A stretch of 36,372 nucleotides of DNA from Gammaproteobacteria bacterium (GCA_022826505.1 JAJDUQ010000013.1:1-36372), one strand, 5' to 3'. Positions 9,501 through 17,220 are shown, numbered from the stretch's first letter. Numbers and translations are program-made. The notes: generated by a model not told the origin, from the sequence alone.

Positions 9501-10895
9501 GGCACTTTCGACATTGGCTGCTCGACGCTCTTCGGCCTCGCATGCCGCCTCGCTCGACGCCGCAGCGTCGGCGGTCAGGGACCGTCGTCGTTCGCGCATC
9601 GCTGCGGCGCGTTGGTCGAGTGTCGCTACGAGATCCGCACCCATGCGCCTCAGCGCGTCGCGACGTGGCTGGAGGTCGGCATTCTCCGCATCGATCGCCT
9701 CTTGGAGCGACTTGCTTCGTGCGCGGGCGTGGAGGATCGCGCCCATCGACACCGCAGCCTGGAGAAAACGTGCTCGCGACTTGGCCAGCGCCAGCTCTTC
9801 CTCGCGGGTCACGGCCAATGCCCTGGCGGTTTCGTGCCGGCCACGTGCCATCTCGACCATCGCGGAAGCAAGCTCGACTCGCGCCTTCCTGCACACAGTC
9901 TCGGCTCGATTTGCAGCGGCCTCGTGCGTACCGGCTCTTTCGGAAAGTGCCGCGGCCCGCTGCGAGGCCTGTGCACCGTGCTCCTCCAGTGCCGCCTTCA
10001 GGCCGGAGGCATGACCGGCCCGGCGTGAGACCTCCTCTTGAGCCGCCTGAGCTTCACCGGCAATTTCGACGAACGGCGCGAATCGTTCCTGCAGCTTGTG
10101 CATCGCGTCCCGGCGCCGTTCCAGACGGGGCAGGTCCGCGAGCCTGCCGACGTGTTCGGCGAGCACCTTCCGTACCGGGCCGGCCTCCGCCTCCGGCACG
10201 GTCATCGCGAGAAACTCCCGCACGAACTGGGACTCGCTGCGGAAGCTCAGGAAGTCCTCGATGCCGCCCTCGCTTCGGTTGAACTCGACCTGGGCGGCGA
10301 GCAGCTCGGTGTCGATCTTCTCCTCGTCCAGCTTCCGCTTCCAATCCGACTGCTTGACGAAGCTCTGAAAGTTGCCGGGATGGTTCGAACGCATCGCGTA
10401 GAGCCAGCGCTGTACATCCTGATGCCCGTTGAGCCGGCCATGCGTCTCGAATCCCGGGAGGCCGGGGGCCGGGACATCGTCGAGTGCGAGACCCGGCGCG
10501 CTTCGAAACGCGAAGAAATGCCGGTCGAATTCCCGCTGTCGTCCCTCCCCTCGCGGAACCACCAGTTGCCCGGTCACCAGTCGTTGCGCGTCCAGAAGAC
10601 TCGTCTGACCGCCGGAAAGGTCCCATTCCACGAGGATGAACGCAGGTACGTCGCCGAAGTAATCGCCGAACCTCTGATTGGGGCGAATCAGGGTCTTCAG
10701 GAACCGCCGCTCGCTGGGGTCGAAGCAGCTCAGCACGAGGGCCAGAAAGGATGTCTTGCCGCCCGTGTTTTCCAGGCTGAGCACCGTGTGCCTCGGCTTT
10801 TCGGTCCGGGGATCGGCAAGCTCGATCGTGGTCCCGGGGTAGTACGCCTCGTGCCAGCCGCAGTCGGAGAGATGGATGCGCGTGATGTACCGCAC
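6519..10895 (-). CDS. jetC: Wadjet subunit JetC (MukB/SMC-like ATPase, 1458 aa)
   Basis: This is a very large SMC-type ATPase with an N-terminal half-ATPase domain, a long alpha-helical region rich in Glu, Arg, Ala and Leu (about residues 250-1230) that reads as coiled-coil arms, and a C-terminal half-ATPase domain. It would form the DNA-extruding motor with JetA and JetB. The GTG at 10895 follows GGGAGAGG and directly abuts the jetB TGA. The phosphate-binding loop reads SLENTGGKTSF (K47, T48) and lacks the usual first Gly of GxxGxGKS/T. The signature VSGGELLTAAMMIY is at about 1332-1345. Walker B reads VLILDNPLGKAN at 1365-1376, with N1370 where the catalytic Glu usually sits. It is longer than the roughly 1100-aa JetC proteins I recall for type I Wadjet and nearer MukB in size. 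I cannot assign the Wadjet subtype. Confidence 0.88.
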   Translation of the reverse strand: MRYITRIHLSDCGWHEAYYPGTTIELADPRTEKPRHTVLSLENTGGKTSFLALVLSCFDPSERRFLKTLIRPNQRFGDYFGDVPAFILVEWDLSGGQTSLLDAQRLVTGQLVVPRGEGRQREFDRHFFAFRSAPGLALDDVPAPGLPGFETHGRLNGHQDVQRWLYAMRSNHPGNFQSFVKQSDWKRKLDEEKIDTELLAAQVEFNRSEGGIEDFLSFRSESQFVREFLAMTVPEAEAGPVRKVLAEHVGRLADLPRLERRRDAMHKLQERFAPFVEIAGEAQAAQEEVSRRAGHASGLKAALEEHGAQASQRAAALSERAGTHEAAANRAETVCRKARVELASAMVEMARGRHETARALAVTREEELALAKSRARFLQAAVSMGAILHARARSKSLQEAIDAENADLQPRRDALRRMGADLVATLDQRAAAMRERRRSLTADAAASSEAACEAEERRAANVESAQVERRKITGIEVNFGHARDFRARLKEDGVLESGESAEAASHRHADIERGARDEALDLRRQADEKDEATRAHRDRQGDLKAEGSGIASEIESLQETLREGDEKRRSLAHDSTILELTGESEIDPESNLVDRVLADARDKGAAALRDNERRQELLEADRESLEATGLASIDKNVRAVAERLRTSGIPDAQSYAGYLCEIVRSPDEVRRFAELDPARFAGVAVPNRKALDEARRLLQSAPPLSRAVTVAIAGDVPGEIPGDRFVLPVDEPAAYDREAAQELRRRIEDDLARIEESIDAARRRLERLDSTLRSLGAWRDQFGDGRLDAVRQSMEEKESRNEEIRAELGALSKRIESDECDARHRRSRANHCGDQAHASANRARRAGEHHARWESRVGNWQLERLRHEQAAQAAEAGARDWQTKRDALADKARKCESDAEDAARRAAGLEREAGEVEYTAPGGQVSENLDALRRNYKLHLETLKNLEQKRVDYLRGRQQEIQQALDTKEDDFEQAFGDLDRTEVEAEAVRDGVREAAATADADLETVRANASAARAAADGAEKEYQSETKRCAAEIEPDAVIDLRNREPEDLAGVAAQAEETIIRQRALGAREAEAAERTRREVTRNERTATEYMNWATTLDGVLHGESVSPKRIELPRHQEVAALVSDTVFGLGQARTASSEAEKRVYKSYDEIRRFMNSPTFSRLEGEREVAAHLSSNDPLAAAAHAPGTAGLIDDRLKSIEHDLSRLDDDLQACIDELDHLLRAALHIVRRMVRDGRIPDHVPRFGGQPVFRIGADLSRIAAANRREILRSYITDLVEDDRVPERGQDIAAEMVERMTAALGRSKLDIRLLKPKGEGDTEHMPIERVTVSGGELLTAAMMIYLVIARLRADAMHEGTGEAGVLILDNPLGKANKALLLKTQIGLADAMGIQLFYATGVQDTSALAAFENIVRLRRNRQSSATRRIHVEIEAMHAHIDRNTGGEASAAGATAAAAD

Positions 10896-11648
10896 TCATC
10901 CTCTCCCGTGGTCGAGGAAGCCGGGCAAGACGGAGACGCAACGTTCGAACAGCTCATTGGCGGCGAGCTCGCGTACCTGCAGCCTGTAGCGTGGTGTAGG
11001 GATGTAGGTCTCGCCCTCCGCAGTATCGAGGATCTGCACCATCCCGTGCTCGTGAAGCTGGTTGAGAACGAGCTTGACCATGCCTGCGAGCGAGCTCAGT
11101 GCCGCACGCTGGCTGCCATCAGGTCTGGTGTCCGGCAGGCGGGCGAGCTCGCGCCAGGCCTCTGCCAGCCCCGCTTCCGCCAGATCGGGGTCGTCCCCCG
11201 CTTCGGCCTCCAGACGCCCGCAGTGCTCGCGGAGTACCGCTGCGACCCTCGCCGGCGTAGCCGAGACCTCTGCAAAGTCATCCTGCGCCCCGGTCAGGGC
11301 GACAGCGGTCGGAAAGAACGTCGCCGCGACCGCGACATGAACGAGAGCGAGCGCACCGCGCGACATCTCGCCGATACCCGGGCGAAGGTGCGTAAGCGTC
11401 GCGGCGAACACGCTGTCCGGGCCGAACGGCGCCAGAACGATCGCGTGCTCGAGGACCTCGATGACTCTGAGACCGAGCATCGGTGCGAGGTCGTGCACGA
11501 GCTCGCGGAACTCGGGATCGGCCCGCCAGTGCGCCAGCAGTTGCCGATAGTCGCCGTCGCCGCGCAGCGCGGAGGCTCGCGGCGACAGGCCCTTGTTGAG
11601 GAGAAGAACGGCTTTCTGGGCCTCGCTCAGGTGCGTCAGATTCGCCAT
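10896..11648 (-). CDS. jetB: Wadjet subunit JetB (MukE/KITE-like)
   Basis: This 250-aa protein occupies the jetB (MukE-like) position between the kleisin and SMC genes. No catalytic motif is expected; MukE/KITE proteins are winged-helix dimers that bind the kleisin and DNA. The C-terminal part, about residues 185-240 (SLAGMVKLVLNQLHEHGMVQIL, then a beta-hairpin with YIPTPRYRLQVREL), reads as a winged helix. Its ATG overlaps the end of jetA by 13 nt (ATGGCGAATCTGA), with GGAGAG just upstream inside jetA, and its stop directly abuts the jetC GTG. Identity rests largely on order, size and secondary structure, because JetB proteins diverge strongly. Confidence 0.78.
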   Translation of the reverse strand: MANLTHLSEAQKAVLLLNKGLSPRASALRGDGDYRQLLAHWRADPEFRELVHDLAPMLGLRVIEVLEHAIVLAPFGPDSVFAATLTHLRPGIGEMSRGALALVHVAVAATFFPTAVALTGAQDDFAEVSATPARVAAVLREHCGRLEAEAGDDPDLAEAGLAEAWRELARLPDTRPDGSQRAALSSLAGMVKLVLNQLHEHGMVQILDTAEGETYIPTPRYRLQVRELAANELFERCVSVLPGFLDHGRG

Positions 11649-13060
11649 CGCTCTCCATCCCTGGCGAGCACAAGATTGTCACCGGCGGCGCGCTTGTGCG
11701 CGATCGTCCCGTCGATCGAAGCGATGACACCCAGCGGATCGTCCTGAGGACACCACGACCGCAGCATCAGGAACAGCACGCAGCGCAGGGTGGAATCAGT
11801 CAGGCCCTGCTGTTCCGCAGCGCTGATGGCCGATGCCATGTCCAGGCGCGTGCGCGTCGAGATCTCCCGGACCAGCCACTCCTCGGCTTCTCCAATTTCG
11901 TCGGTGTCGAATTCGGGCGGCACGCGTTCGAGCGCCACGAGTTCATGCTCATTGTGCTCACCGGCGGGGTCGCGGCGGAATCGGGGCTGGGTCACGCTCT
12001 CGAACAGCAATGCCAGATCGAACAGCCGCGGCGGCGTTGGGGCCGAGAAGACGATCCGGACCTCGTCGCTCATGCCGGAGACCACTCTCATCGGCGAGCC
12101 GAGCAGCGGAACGAGAACTCGGTCCTCGAGATCGGGCACATTCTGCGCACGGCGCGCCCGAAACGCGTTCACCTGAATTTGACGAAACTCCTCCGACGCC
12201 GTCATGACACGTTCGAACAGGGCTGCATGGCGTTGGCGGCATTCGTCGATCGTGTTCTTGAGATCGACGAGGTGAGCACGCGTGTCGCCGCGTGCATGAG
12301 CGATATGCTCCCGAATCGATTCGATGATTGCGACTTCGTGCTTTCGCCGTTCGCTCAGATGCGTGCGGGCCTCGTCGAGCTCGGGCAGCACCTCCTCGCT
12401 CCAGACAACGCGGTCGGCGGCACGCCGGACCTGAAACAGCCGGTCCTCTATGAACTGCTGATAGTGAATCGAGCGCATGCGTGCCCGCTGAGCGAGGGTC
12501 CGTGCATCCTTGAAGCGGCCGCGCTCGACCGCCTTTCGGATCATGATGGCCTCGGCTTCCTGCGCGAACTCGGGCGCCACATCGAGCATTGCGAGAGTCA
12601 GGATCTGCGCGCCGCGGGCCAGCTTGAACCTGGCCGATCCGTCGGGGGCTACGGAGAGGGCCAACAGCCGGAAGTCGTGAAACGAGTAGCCGCCGCGATC
12701 AGCATCGTAGTACTCGACGCGGAACGCCTTGTGCCCGTCCCGAGCGTTGGCGAGATGGTCGAGGACTACCTGTCCTACCTTGCGGCTCTGCTCGTCCGTC
12801 AGACTCGGCTTCACCCGCGTCGCCTCGGCGGCGACATGCGCGACGATCTCGGCGGGCGACGCTCCCGACTCGACCGCGGAACGTTCCATGACGAAATCGA
12901 TCGCACTCAACGCGAGATACTGGACATCCAGACGGTCAGCGATCGCCGGATCGTCCTTGAATATGACACGTCGATCGAGAGACAGCCGCGCGACCGGTTG
13001 GGCCAGCAGCAGATTGCGCTGCTGGCTTGTCAAGGACTCGCGGAAATTGTCCTCGGACAT
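11636..13060 (-). CDS. jetA: Wadjet subunit JetA (MukF/kleisin-like)
   Basis: This 474-aa protein fits the kleisin (MukF/MksF-like) subunit that bridges the SMC heads. The frame extends 31 codons further upstream, but that part overlaps the preceding ATPase gene. The ATG at 13060 (MSEDNFRESLTSQQRNLLL) is preferred: it lies 2 nt after the upstream TGA and gives a typical N-terminal winged-helix start. The centre (about residues 180-300) is a long charged helical stretch (RARMRSIHYQQFIEDRLFQV and onward), as in MukF. The C-terminal region (about 390-474) appears to be a second winged helix. The ribosome binding site is weak, so coupling to the upstream ATPase is likely. No enzymatic motif is seen. 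Confidence 0.8.
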   Translation of the reverse strand: MSEDNFRESLTSQQRNLLLAQPVARLSLDRRVIFKDDPAIADRLDVQYLALSAIDFVMERSAVESGASPAEIVAHVAAEATRVKPSLTDEQSRKVGQVVLDHLANARDGHKAFRVEYYDADRGGYSFHDFRLLALSVAPDGSARFKLARGAQILTLAMLDVAPEFAQEAEAIMIRKAVERGRFKDARTLAQRARMRSIHYQQFIEDRLFQVRRAADRVVWSEEVLPELDEARTHLSERRKHEVAIIESIREHIAHARGDTRAHLVDLKNTIDECRQRHAALFERVMTASEEFRQIQVNAFRARRAQNVPDLEDRVLVPLLGSPMRVVSGMSDEVRIVFSAPTPPRLFDLALLFESVTQPRFRRDPAGEHNEHELVALERVPPEFDTDEIGEAEEWLVREISTRTRLDMASAISAAEQQGLTDSTLRCVLFLMLRSWCPQDDPLGVIASIDGTIAHKRAAGDNLVLARDGERWRI

Positions 13061-13062
13061 GT

Positions 13063-15537
13063 TCACGCAGGGGATGAAGACAGACCGGCCACCATCGGGA
13101 CATATTCCTTCCCTCGCTCCCCCTCCCTCGTTCCAATTGTGGTCGAGACGCAAAGGAAGTAGTTGCCGCCTTCATTTGCGGGTCCCGCCAATGTCGCGGT
13201 CAGCGCCGTCTTGCCGTCCAAGACATCGCCTCCACTTTCGGCGGCTTCACGCAGCGCCTGCAAGAAATCCTCGTTGGCCAATGCCTTAAGTACTATATCC
13301 CTGAAATTTCTCTCTGCCTCTTCGCTGACGATCAGGTGCGCTTCCTTTCCGTCGGGCCGACGCCACCGGGCAAGCGTCTCGCTCCCTCCTCCTTCCTGCT
13401 TCGATACCTGACCCTCCGCTCTGACGACAACGCTGACTGCAAGCAACTTCCCTTCAACGGGTGCATCAATTTCCATCTCGTTTCCCTTCCAGTCTTCTCG
13501 CTCCTGCGCGCTCAACTTGTCATCTTCACGCATGCCCCATGTTGGAAATAACAGCTTGGCCGAAGTCCCCACCATCGGACCGGCATAGATGTCCGGCTCG
13601 CGCCACCGTCCCCAATACTCGCTTGCCATCTTGATGTGTTGCTTTCCGGACTTGTGCAAGCCCACCTTGAATCCGGGATTCGGCTCTCGAATTGCGAAAC
13701 ATACTTCTCCGTCATTCTCCATCCATATCTTCCAGGAATTGGACTTCTCTTTTGCCGTGCCCACGACTGCCAATCGTATCGGTCCGTGTCGTATCGGCAG
13801 TGCCCTGTGCAGCTTGTCTCGAATGACGATTCCGCTGGTTCTCGCCGTGTTTACCGTCTGGTTCGCGTCCCCGTCAGAGGCGGTCTGGAGCGCTTTGCCT
13901 TCCCTTATCGTCTTCAGTTCCTTGCGGATGTCGGCGGCGACCTCTTCCACCTCGCGTGCGACCCGAGGCTGAAGCCCCTCCTCCTGTGCCAATGCTGTCG
14001 TAAGGGACAGCAGAAGGGGTGCCGAGGGCGACGCTTCGACGAGTTCCCGTAGACGCCGGGGGCCAAGTTGAACGCTGAATTCGATAAGGGCACGCAGGTG
14101 TTCCCTGGGGACCGTCTCGACCTTTGCCAATACCGTCAGCGCGCTCGTGATGTCCGGCTCGGATCCCTCGGTGTCTCCATCAGCGAGTTGCGCTTTCGCC
14201 CGAATAATGTAAGCGCGCAATCGGCTCTCTACCGAATCCGGGAGACAGCGGTCTAGCGCCAGTCCGGCCATTTCGCTCGCTGACTTGTTCCTTCCGCAAC
14301 TCAGTTCGAAATCCGCTCTGTCAACGAGGGATCGCTCAACGTGCTGCGACTCGCGAGCGATACTGCATCCGATGTCTCGCATCTCCAAAGGCGAATAGAA
14401 GGACTCCATGAAGCGGACGAGGGATTCGACCATGCGGTGCGGCCCGCGCGGGCGACGCAGCAGGTAGTAGATGTTGTACATGCGTTCGGTGAGGTAGTAC
14501 TGCTTGCGCCGCGCGGTTCCACCGGTCACCTCGACAATGGCCCGTTCGGAAAGACGGGTAAGCTGTGCGCTGCACTTGCTGGTCTCGAGGCGGGCCCGAT
14601 CCGCGATTTCCCTTGCGGTCGCCGGCTTCCACAGGTCCGCAAGCGCCAGGTAAACTCGTCGTTCCTGCGCCGGCAGCATTTCGAGATGGCTCCGGAAGTA
14701 TTCCGTATGATCGTCGACCAGATCGAGTAGCTCGGACATGAGCGCACGAAAGGACAGGCTTGCTCCGAATCGGGCAACGATCATGACCAGTCGGGGGTTG
14801 CCGCCCGTGAGGATGCGCAACGACCGGATTGTTTCCTGCCGGACTTCCCGTCCCGATACGGTCCGCCACAGGGTGGCGCATTCGTCCGTCCCGAGAGGCC
14901 GCAACGAAGTGACGCGGAACAGGTCGTACAAGGCTTGGTCCGGGTGGTCGATCTGGTCGAATCGGCACGTTGCGCTCCCGAGCAGGATGATGCGCGGCTC
15001 GGTCTGGAGAACCTTGCGCAGCCTCCACCCGGCGTCCGGATCGGTCATGTCGCGAAACAGAGTGTTCAGATTCTCGACGATCAGGGCGAGGCGTTTGGTC
15101 TCGCGATCCGAGAAATCCAGAGCCGCGCCAAGGCAGCGCTCTCCGAGCGTCCGGTCGTCGGAAATGACCCGGAGTTCCTCGTAGCTGCGGCCGAGATCGG
15201 GGCCACTTTCCATGCCCGGAGCCTGCACCGCCAGGCAGGACAGGCATTCCAGCCAGAATTCGCCCGCAGTGGAGACCTCGTAGCTTTCTTCCGCGAACAC
15301 GACGGGAAAGAAATGCGATGACAACGAAGCGTCTCGACGTATCTCGGCCGCTATGCGAAGCAGGAGGTTTGTCTTTCCGCTCCCGCGAGGGCCGATGACG
15401 ATTTGATGCGGGTTCGAGCTTTCCCGGCAATCTCGCAGCATCTCGACGATGGATTCGAATTCGGACGTACGCACACAGAAGGACGCTACGATTTCCTCAT
15501 CGGAGAGAAAGCCCGGGTTGTATTTTCTGGCGGCCAC
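13063..15537 (-). CDS. AAA/STAND-like ATPase with winged helix and unidentified C-terminal domain, in the Wadjet operon
   Basis: This 824-aa protein starts with a GTG at 15537 behind GGGACG. Residues 1-300 form a P-loop ATPase: Walker A GPRGSGKT at 49-56, a Walker B-like LALIVENLN at 150-158 (Glu-Asn in place of Asp-Glu), a sensor-like ILLGSAT segment and LTGGNPRLVMIVARF, as in STAND/Orc-like ATPases. A winged helix follows (about 318-372: AREIADRARLETSKCSAQL, then a wing at RRKQYYLTERMYNIYYLL). Residues 373-560 are helical, possibly TPR-like. The last 265 residues are a separate, mostly beta-looking domain I cannot name, including EVCFAIREPNPGFKVGLHKS. DNA encoding that part is visibly less GC-rich. 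The gene is 21 nt after the first ATPase and 2 nt before jetA, so it is probably a sensor or regulator of the Wadjet complex (inference). Confidence 0.85.
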   Translation of the reverse strand: MAARKYNPGFLSDEEIVASFCVRTSEFESIVEMLRDCRESSNPHQIVIGPRGSGKTNLLLRIAAEIRRDASLSSHFFPVVFAEESYEVSTAGEFWLECLSCLAVQAPGMESGPDLGRSYEELRVISDDRTLGERCLGAALDFSDRETKRLALIVENLNTLFRDMTDPDAGWRLRKVLQTEPRIILLGSATCRFDQIDHPDQALYDLFRVTSLRPLGTDECATLWRTVSGREVRQETIRSLRILTGGNPRLVMIVARFGASLSFRALMSELLDLVDDHTEYFRSHLEMLPAQERRVYLALADLWKPATAREIADRARLETSKCSAQLTRLSERAIVEVTGGTARRKQYYLTERMYNIYYLLRRPRGPHRMVESLVRFMESFYSPLEMRDIGCSIARESQHVERSLVDRADFELSCGRNKSASEMAGLALDRCLPDSVESRLRAYIIRAKAQLADGDTEGSEPDITSALTVLAKVETVPREHLRALIEFSVQLGPRRLRELVEASPSAPLLLSLTTALAQEEGLQPRVAREVEEVAADIRKELKTIREGKALQTASDGDANQTVNTARTSGIVIRDKLHRALPIRHGPIRLAVVGTAKEKSNSWKIWMENDGEVCFAIREPNPGFKVGLHKSGKQHIKMASEYWGRWREPDIYAGPMVGTSAKLLFPTWGMREDDKLSAQEREDWKGNEMEIDAPVEGKLLAVSVVVRAEGQVSKQEGGGSETLARWRRPDGKEAHLIVSEEAERNFRDIVLKALANEDFLQALREAAESGGDVLDGKTALTATLAGPANEGGNYFLCVSTTIGTREGERGKEYVPMVAGLSSSPA

Positions 15538-15558
15538 GTTCGTCGTCCCGGTCTGCTG

Positions 15559-16809
15559 TCATCCCCTGCGCCGGCGGATGGGAACAAAGCTGCCACCGTG
15601 CCGCAGCCACCACCAGTCCTCCAGAAGACCGGACAGAAAGCGGTATTCCCCGGTGCAGCACTCGAGGTATCCGTCGTGTTCGAGGACGTGAAGAACGGTT
15701 TCAATCGGATGGCGGTCGGAATCGTTCGCGACAGGATAATGCTCGCGATACAGAGTCAGGGTATCGTCATCCAATCGATCCTCGGGCGCGGCCGCCTCGC
15801 TCAGCAGATCGAGCGCAATTCTGTAGAGATCGGTGCCGAGCACCGTCTTCAGGCGTCCTTCGTAGTGATCCAGGCCGACCTGGCCGCGCGACCCGAGCAT
15901 GTCGACGGAATACACGACATCCACGTCGTGCAGGGATGCCTGATTCCTTCGTTCTCGGCGCAGGTGTTCGTGAAGACAGTCGAAGAACTGTTGGACATGG
16001 TGTGGAACCATCCAACGCAGGCGCCGACACATGTCTTGCCGTACCTCGGGAGGAAGTTCGAGCGAATAGGTCTCCGACAGCTCGGCGAGGCAATTTGAGG
16101 CCGTGGCGTTGTCCCACGGCTTGAGATCGTAGTGGGAATAGATGTTCGCGTGGGCAGTGAGTTCAGCTTGCCGAAGGATCGGTCCCAAGCCGACGCTTCC
16201 GGAGAGGAGCAAGGTAACGCGGTCCCGGTGCGCCTGGCCATTCTTGCGCAGCCAGCTCATGAATTCATCCGCAGCCTGTCTTCTCTCCGGGGTGATGCGG
16301 TAGTCGTGTCCCTTGAGTAAACGGTTGACGAGAATCGGGAGTTCGTCGATTGCGAGCACGACCCGCCGGTCGTGTCCGGCCAGGGCGGTGAATACCTCGT
16401 CGCCCTTCTGGCGCCAGTTTCCGCTGTCGATCCCCGCGCGGAGCTTCACTTGAACGTCCGACAGGCTCACGCTGTCGACGCGTTCACCGAGTTCCCGCAG
16501 CACATTGACGAATCCGGACTTGATGCGATCCCAAGCGACGTGTGCGCACCGGGACTGGACCGCGATTTCGGCAACCGCATCCTCGGACGTGTTGGCGGCC
16601 TCGAGATCGACAAAAATCGGCTCGAACTCACCATCCGTCACCAGACCGCGCAAGAGTTCACGAACCAGACTTGTCTTGCCCATGCGCCGCTGAGCCGTGA
16701 GCAGTGTGTGGGTTCCGTCACGAACCCGTTCCATGAGCGCCTCCAGATCAAACTCGCGGTCATGGAAGCGGTCTCCATCCACCCAATTTGCCCCGGCCTT
16801 CCTGAGCAT
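15559..16809 (-). CDS. AAA-type ATPase, first gene of the extended Wadjet operon
   Basis: This 416-aa P-loop ATPase resembles the AAA_16/archaeal-ATPase type. The conserved N-terminal box GDRFHDREFDLEALMERV at 12-29 precedes Walker A AQRRMGKT at 39-46; Walker B VVLAIDELP is at 150-158 and a sensor-like LLLSGSVGLG follows. The C-terminal third (about 280-416) is helical and may hold a winged helix. The reading frame is open back to a TTG at 16854, but that codon lies upstream of the predicted transcription start. ATG 16824 or ATG 16809 are the realistic starts; 16809 is preferred because a GGGA sits 9 nt upstream and the conserved region begins at once. Such ATPases are widespread and uncharacterised, so a sensor or loader role in the Wadjet system is inferred from operon position only. 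Confidence 0.82.
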   Translation of the reverse strand: MLRKAGANWVDGDRFHDREFDLEALMERVRDGTHTLLTAQRRMGKTSLVRELLRGLVTDGEFEPIFVDLEAANTSEDAVAEIAVQSRCAHVAWDRIKSGFVNVLRELGERVDSVSLSDVQVKLRAGIDSGNWRQKGDEVFTALAGHDRRVVLAIDELPILVNRLLKGHDYRITPERRQAADEFMSWLRKNGQAHRDRVTLLLSGSVGLGPILRQAELTAHANIYSHYDLKPWDNATASNCLAELSETYSLELPPEVRQDMCRRLRWMVPHHVQQFFDCLHEHLRRERRNQASLHDVDVVYSVDMLGSRGQVGLDHYEGRLKTVLGTDLYRIALDLLSEAAAPEDRLDDDTLTLYREHYPVANDSDRHPIETVLHVLEHDGYLECCTGEYRFLSGLLEDWWWLRHGGSFVPIRRRRG

Positions 16810-16827
16810 CACCGTAATTCCCATCAA

Positions 16828-16871
16828 ATTCGTTGGCAACGAATATGTTGGCAAATAATTCGATTGTCAAC
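16828..16871. promoter_or_regulatory. three GTTGnCAAC palindromes overlapping the Wadjet promoter (operator cluster)
   Basis: Three copies of a 9-bp near-palindrome lie in phase: GTTGGCAAC at 16832-16840, GTTGGCAAA at 16847-16855 and ATTGTCAAC at 16863-16871, with spacings of 15 and 16 bp. The first sits inside a perfect 17-bp palindrome, ATTCGTTGGCAACGAAT (16828-16844), over the predicted transcription start. The second fills the promoter spacer and the third covers the -35 box. This arrangement fits cooperative repression. No dedicated repressor gene is adjacent; the winged-helix ATPase is one candidate (inference). Confidence 0.6.
16842..16870 (-). promoter_or_regulatory. sigma70-like promoter of the extended Wadjet operon
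   Basis: On the minus strand a perfect TTGACA (16870-16865) is followed after 17 bp by CATATT (16847-16842), matching TATAAT at four of six positions. Transcription would start near 16835, giving a leader of about 11 nt to ATG 16824 or about 26 nt to ATG 16809. No other good promoter was noticed within the operon, in line with the near-zero gaps between its genes. Confidence 0.7.
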
Positions 16872-16968
16872 CCATCTTTACCACCCCTCGGATAATTTCA
16901 TTGCACATCATCGACTTGTGGCGCACGAAGACGGGGAGTGGCACTACAACCGAGTGCGCGAGGACCGG

Positions 16969-17220
16969 TTACACGACCGTCTTGCGGATCCCTCCCGGAG
17001 CGGAGTCGATCCCCAGCGCGTCGTAGATCGCCTGCTGGGGCGGCTCGGCACGAGTCGCCTTGCGCACGTGCAGGGTGCGCCCGTCGGTGCGTCGGAAGCT
17101 GGCGGTCACTCGCTGCTGGCCTTCGAGGATACGGCGTAGCGTCGTCCAGCTCGCGTTCTCCCCGGCTTGACGCAGCCGGGTGCGGATCACCTGCGCAAGC
17201 TGACAGGCGATCACGGCTAT
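16969..17220 (-). pseudogene. C-terminal remnant of an IS4/IS1634-like DDE transposase
   Basis: About 83 codons match the C-terminal tail of IS1634/IS4-type transposases: IAVIACQLAQVIRTRLRQAG, SWTTLRRIL, then RTLHVRKATRAEPPQQAIYDALGI. In intact elements the first segment is a helix after the catalytic Glu and the last is the conserved tail. The upstream frame stays open but is not transposase-like, so the catalytic domain is missing. No terminal inverted repeats were found. The remnant lies about 100 bp upstream of the Wadjet promoter, beside a macrodomain gene, and marks past mobile-element activity at the edge of the defence region. Confidence 0.72.

Noticed and set aside
6471..10282. Several long plus-strand frames antisense to jetC
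   Set aside because: They have no recognisable content, while the opposite strand encodes a complete SMC ATPase with motifs at both ends.
13061..13153. 31-codon N-terminal extension of jetA
   Set aside because: It overlaps the 3' end of the preceding ATPase gene; ATG 13060, 2 nt after that gene's stop, gives a natural start.
11696..13162. 488-codon plus-strand frame antisense to jetA
   Set aside because: No start signal or domain is seen, and it mirrors the codon structure of jetA.
16810..16854. TTG start at 16854 for the first ATPase of the operon
   Set aside because: The TTG lies upstream of the transcription start expected from the TTGACA/CATATT promoter, and the added residues are translated operator sequence.
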